From the IMG/VR virus record IMGVR_UViG_3300031857_000793, positions 1 through 32,936 of that record: a DNA stretch of 32,936 bases; one strand, 5' to 3'. This document shows, piece after piece, positions 30,020 through 32,936 of the stretch. The stretch comes from a virus. A program made the translations under genes and the position numbers. Below the pieces are notes generated by a model. It was not told where the DNA came from, searched no databases, and worked only from the letters and a program-made list of their open reading frames with translations. The number at the start of each line of letters is the position of its first letter. The stretch's first letter is position 1.

Positions 30020-32196
30020 TAGTTTCTCAATCCATCTGGTCGTGCATCAACTCTTGGCATACCAAGTTGCCACTGAGTTCCCACATTGTTTGACTCAATT
30101 TTAAAACTCATTTGACGACCACGAGCTCTTATAAATACTTGATTTGTATATTGATCAACTGTGGCTGTTGCCGTTACGATATTACGAGCTGTTGTTACAC
30201 CCGATGCATTAGATGTTGCACTTGCAGCACCTGGGAAGTTACGTACGCCCACAGTAATAGTAGCTTGAATAGTATTAGGAGCACTTGTAACAGGGTTAGT
30301 TTGTTCTGACTGTAAGAAATTAATGTCAGGAATAATACGACGAATTAACATATATTTATCACCATCATCAATGTCAACATCAGCAGATTGAATATAAGCT
30401 GAAATAGGTAGAGGTGCAGCACCATTAGGTTGACCATCATCCACACCATTTTCTTGGTCATATAACCAACCACCTGCTACAGCAATAGGATTAGTAAAGT
30501 CACCAGTATCTAACCATGCAGTTCTTTCTAGTTGACCATAGTACCAAATACTTTCTGAATAGTTGTAGATAACATACCGATCAATTTCATTTGAAGTGCC
30601 TGAGCAATAGAACCAAACGATTTCATTAAACTGATTATTAGTACCTGCAAAAAATAAATCTGATTGATTATAATTAATATTAGAAAAAATATACTGACGT
30701 ATTGTACAAGGTAGTGCATCCACACGACCAGAGTATGTGAAGAACTTATCTCGTCCCATCCAGTAAACTACGTTATTAATACCTACCACTGCATTGGGTC
30801 CTGCAATAGAAATGTTATGTGATAACTCTTGTAAACCAAACACTTCTGTTGTACCTAAGAACTGCATAGATGTAAGTGACGTATCAGTAAAGATTAGCAT
30901 CTCTTGTCTTGAATTAAGAGCCGCTACAATGTTAGAACCTGATTGTAGTCGTAAGAATCCAGCTGTATTAGTTACAGTGGGTTGCCATACTTCAGGTTGA
31001 GGTCCTACGTTAGCATCAACGTTTGCCCAACGAATAAGAAGTGGATCATAGTCACCATTATAATCATTGAATACATAAGTGCCTACAGGAGAGGCATTAC
31101 CAGCAGGTGCTGATAACATAGTGTAACTAAAGTGAGTTGCATCAATATAAGTAATTTGGAACGTGCCATTAAATTGAGTAGGAGTTGTACCTGATACAGT
31201 AATGTAATCACCTGACTCTAGACCATGTGCTGATGCTGTAGTAACTGTTGCAGTTAAGTTACCTGTGCCACCTCGTGTCATTGTTGATATGGTAACTCCT
31301 GCTACTGTTGAAGCTAAATAATTAGTGCAGCCTAAGGCTACATAGTGACCTGATGACGCAAACAATGAATAATCTACTTGTTGAGGAACGGCTATAGCAC
31401 CTGGTACTGATTGTAATGTAACCGCTCTTGTTGCAAAGGTATCATCATATTCCCAGTAATATATATCCCCAGCCCTAATATTAAATACTAAATTCTGATT
31501 AAAGTTATCAAAGAACTCTAAACGTACAGGAAAGTTAATTGGTAATGTAGCACCTGATCCCCAAGTACCGCGAGACCAAACACCCGCACTCCAACCATAA
31601 CCTAAAATATTAATTGGGTTACCAATATTAATTTGGAATGCTGCAACGATACTAGTGTTACCAGTAGATGTAGCTGTTGATGTAGCTGTTGTAGGTAAAG
31701 CAATATAAGGCGTAGCACTGATTACAGTGATTTGAAATTCATTATTAAATTCAGCTGCAGGAATACCACCCACGGAGTTAACAACGCCTGAAAAGGTAAC
31801 CCAGTCACCATCTTGAATACCTGCTGTGATGTTTATTATTTCAACTAAGTTAGATCCGTTAGTTGTTTGAAAACAATCGCTACTTGAAGGAGCCGTTGTA
31901 GAAGTATAAGTAACACGGATTGGAGTTATGTCATATATAGTAGTAGCTGAATTAACATAAATCTTTTCGTTAGTACCAATAGCAGTTAGTTTACTACCGT
32001 CATTAGCAGCCCAAGTAAAAAGGTTACGTGCTATACCTGAATAGGCATTAAATGTTTTAACTGTCCAGCCACCTATTTTTTCAGGGAATCCTGAACGAAA
32101 GCGAACTTTATCCATGTCAAACCAACCACCCTCTGATGAATAGTTTGTTTGATCTCGGTTAACACCGGGTTTAAATATGAGTTTACTTAATGGCAT
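30019..32196 (-). CDS. Large tail protein (nozzle/hub-like)
   Basis: 725 residues, beta-rich throughout. The N-terminus (KPGVNRDQTNYSSEGGWFDMDKVRFRSG then PEKIGGW) is a pattern seen in tail tube or nozzle-type proteins of podovirus-like phages. Further repeated strands with G, Y and W (IYYWEYDD, VVYWMGRDKFFTYSG, SIWYYGQLE) suit a beta-propeller core. Two related insert domains are visible: around 120-170 (DGDWVTFSGVV, FNNEFQITVI) and around 310-350 (SGDYITVSGTT, FNGTFQITYI), likely from an internal duplication. The start and stop are both in TAATG overlaps. The precise role in the tail is inferred. Confidence 0.6.
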   Translation of the reverse strand: MPLSKLIFKPGVNRDQTNYSSEGGWFDMDKVRFRSGFPEKIGGWTVKTFNAYSGIARNLFTWAANDGSKLTAIGTNEKIYVNSATTIYDITPIRVTYTSTTAPSSSDCFQTTNGSNLVEIINITAGIQDGDWVTFSGVVNSVGGIPAAEFNNEFQITVISATPYIALPTTATSTATSTGNTSIVAAFQINIGNPINILGYGWSAGVWSRGTWGSGATLPINFPVRLEFFDNFNQNLVFNIRAGDIYYWEYDDTFATRAVTLQSVPGAIAVPQQVDYSLFASSGHYVALGCTNYLASTVAGVTISTMTRGGTGNLTATVTTASAHGLESGDYITVSGTTPTQFNGTFQITYIDATHFSYTMLSAPAGNASPVGTYVFNDYNGDYDPLLIRWANVDANVGPQPEVWQPTVTNTAGFLRLQSGSNIVAALNSRQEMLIFTDTSLTSMQFLGTTEVFGLQELSHNISIAGPNAVVGINNVVYWMGRDKFFTYSGRVDALPCTIRQYIFSNINYNQSDLFFAGTNNQFNEIVWFYCSGTSNEIDRYVIYNYSESIWYYGQLERTAWLDTGDFTNPIAVAGGWLYDQENGVDDGQPNGAAPLPISAYIQSADVDIDDGDKYMLIRRIIPDINFLQSEQTNPVTSAPNTIQATITVGVRNFPGAASATSNASGVTTARNIVTATATVDQYTNQVFIRARGRQMSFKIESNNVGTQWQLGMPRVDARPDGLRN
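31767..31786. repeat. 20-base exact repeat, copy B
   Basis: Identical to 22569-22588 over 20 bases. Here it codes (minus strand) for the VVNSVGG part of the first insert domain of the large tail protein. The two genes are otherwise unrelated, but both use the peptide VVNSVG at this point. Confidence 0.6.
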
Positions 32197-32645
32197 TATT
32201 TACCTTCAAAGAGTGCTTTCTCGTCCATTCTACGAATTTGTAGACCTCGTAGTATTTTACCACCTGCACGACAATATTTCATTAACGATTCCATAGCCGC
32301 CTTTTTATCGCCCCTAAGAAGCGCTTGACGGAGTGTTGACCTTTGAAATGTCCCCAAACCCAAATTAAAGCAAAAACTGACAAGAGCATCGAACTCATGT
32401 TGTCTAAGAGGCACGTTAGGTAACATCTTAAGTACTCCGCGTTCAAAACGTTGTAAGTCTCGTTTAAGAATTCCATCTATTTCTTCTTTCGTAAAAAGTC
32501 TATTCCAAGATTCAGGCAACGATTTACCATCGCCAATAAGATGACCCACGCCCACAGTCCACAACCCAGCAGGACAACGATAGGGCCTATTACGAACGCC
32601 TTCATGATGTTTAATAAGTTTGATAGCACGTTCTGAGGTCTTCAT
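32196..32645 (-). CDS. GH24 lysozyme (endolysin, T4/P22 type)
   Basis: 149 residues, a full-length lysozyme domain. The catalytic triad is E15 (HHEG), C24 (YRCPAG) and T30 (WTVGVGH); the spacings 9 and 6 equal those of T4 lysozyme E11-D20-T26, with Cys in place of Asp, a variant often found in phage GH24 enzymes. The DALVSFCFNLG helix is also typical. It cleaves the bond between MurNAc and GlcNAc in peptidoglycan. No signal peptide or N-terminal membrane anchor is seen, so it needs a holin, and the next gene upstream looks like one. TAATG overlaps on both sides. Confidence 0.92.
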   Translation of the reverse strand: MKTSERAIKLIKHHEGVRNRPYRCPAGLWTVGVGHLIGDGKSLPESWNRLFTKEEIDGILKRDLQRFERGVLKMLPNVPLRQHEFDALVSFCFNLGLGTFQRSTLRQALLRGDKKAAMESLMKYCRAGGKILRGLQIRRMDEKALFEGK

Positions 32646-32936
32646 TATTTGCTATTAAATTTTTCCCATTGACGAGAACCAAACCAGAATCCAATAATAG
32701 ATGCTAGAATACTCATCTCCTCAGTTGAAAAGACTTTATCCATAGCAGTTAAAAAGAAATCTAAGTTAGGATTTTGTGTAGTTAAATAAAGAACCCAGAC
32801 TAAAGACAATACATCTACAAATACAAGTAAACCTACAAACATAAATGTAATATAAGGTCTTACCTTAGCATTTAAGTCAACTACATTTTGTGATGCTTTT
32901 TCAATTAACTGTTTATCATGGTCATATAAAGCTACA
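32645..32936 (-). CDS. Holin-like membrane protein (5' partial)
   Basis: The frame stays open from the stop at 32645-32647 to the right edge of the window, so the gene is cut there; at least 97 residues are visible. An internal ATG at 32842 exists but would remove the polar helix in front. Layout: a charged helix (DHDKQLIEKASQNVVDLNAKVRP up to the first membrane segment), membrane segment 1 (FVGLLVFVDVLSLVWVLYL), a polar loop with MDKVFSTEE, then MSILASIIGFWFGSRQWEKF. The ending I.GFWFGSR is characteristic of a phage holin-like family in which it follows an acidic residue-rich loop. Adjacent to the lysozyme (TAATG), so a holin role is likely. Confidence 0.7.
   Translation of the reverse strand, partial: VALYDHDKQLIEKASQNVVDLNAKVRPYITFMFVGLLVFVDVLSLVWVLYLTTQNPNLDFFLTAMDKVFSTEEMSILASIIGFWFGSRQWEKFNSK

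Overview
This window is part of a tailed, short-tailed (podovirus-like) bacteriophage genome, AT-rich and very tightly packed. The evidence is the gene content: a phage family-A DNA polymerase, a primase-helicase, small nucleases and HNH genes on one strand, and internal virion (ejection-type) proteins, tail proteins, a GH24 lysozyme and a holin-like protein on the other. There is no integrase, tRNA, CRISPR array, ribosomal gene or metabolic operon. Terminase, portal and major capsid genes are absent and presumably lie beyond the right edge, where the minus-strand operon continues; no phage RNA polymerase is seen. The host cannot be told from the sequence. An aquatic bacterium is a guess from the low GC and the resemblance to uncultured marine and freshwater podoviruses.

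Layout. (1) Positions 1-654: end of a membrane-anchored protein, a small basic protein and a DksA/TraR-like zinc-finger miniprotein. (2) Positions 655-802: a consensus sigma70 promoter whose -35 box lies in a perfect inverted repeat, then the first of three copies of a 32-base hairpin element. (3) Positions 803-6464: genes of mostly unknown function around a MoxR-type AAA+ ATPase and a VWA/metallopeptidase-like partner. The three hairpin copies sit just before gene 803, before the ATPase and just after the VWA gene. (4) Positions 6461-11551: VRR-NUC nuclease, DUF3310 protein, several very small proteins, DNA polymerase and a protein with two Fe(II)/2-oxoglutarate oxygenase domains. (5) Positions 11544-14670: RecB-like PD-(D/E)XK nuclease, HNH nuclease, a structured non-coding segment ending in an intrinsic terminator, SNF2-type helicase and a second HNH gene. 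(6) Positions 14667-19368: a second strong promoter followed by a coiled-coil protein, a probable ssDNA-binding protein, an HTH protein, the primase-helicase and a small protein.

The plus block meets the minus block tail to tail, with the last 6 bases shared (19363-19368). (7) Positions 19363-32936, minus strand, read from right to left: partial holin-like gene, lysozyme, large tail protein, C1q-like tail/receptor protein, glycine-rich internal protein, GNAT-like protein, two further structural proteins, and a 1878-residue polyvalent internal virion protein. Almost every junction in this block is TAATG or ATGA, so it is one translationally coupled late operon whose promoter lies outside the window.

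Working model: the plus genes take over and replicate (polymerase, primase-helicase, SSB-like protein, nucleases, SNF2 helicase) and the minus genes build the tail and ejection apparatus and lyse the cell. The least explained and most interesting parts are the repeated hairpin and operator system, the attenuator-like RNA at 12488-12624, the ATPase/VWA module and the double oxygenase. No stretch over 300 bases lacks a gene; the longest gaps are 12488-12640 and 655-802.
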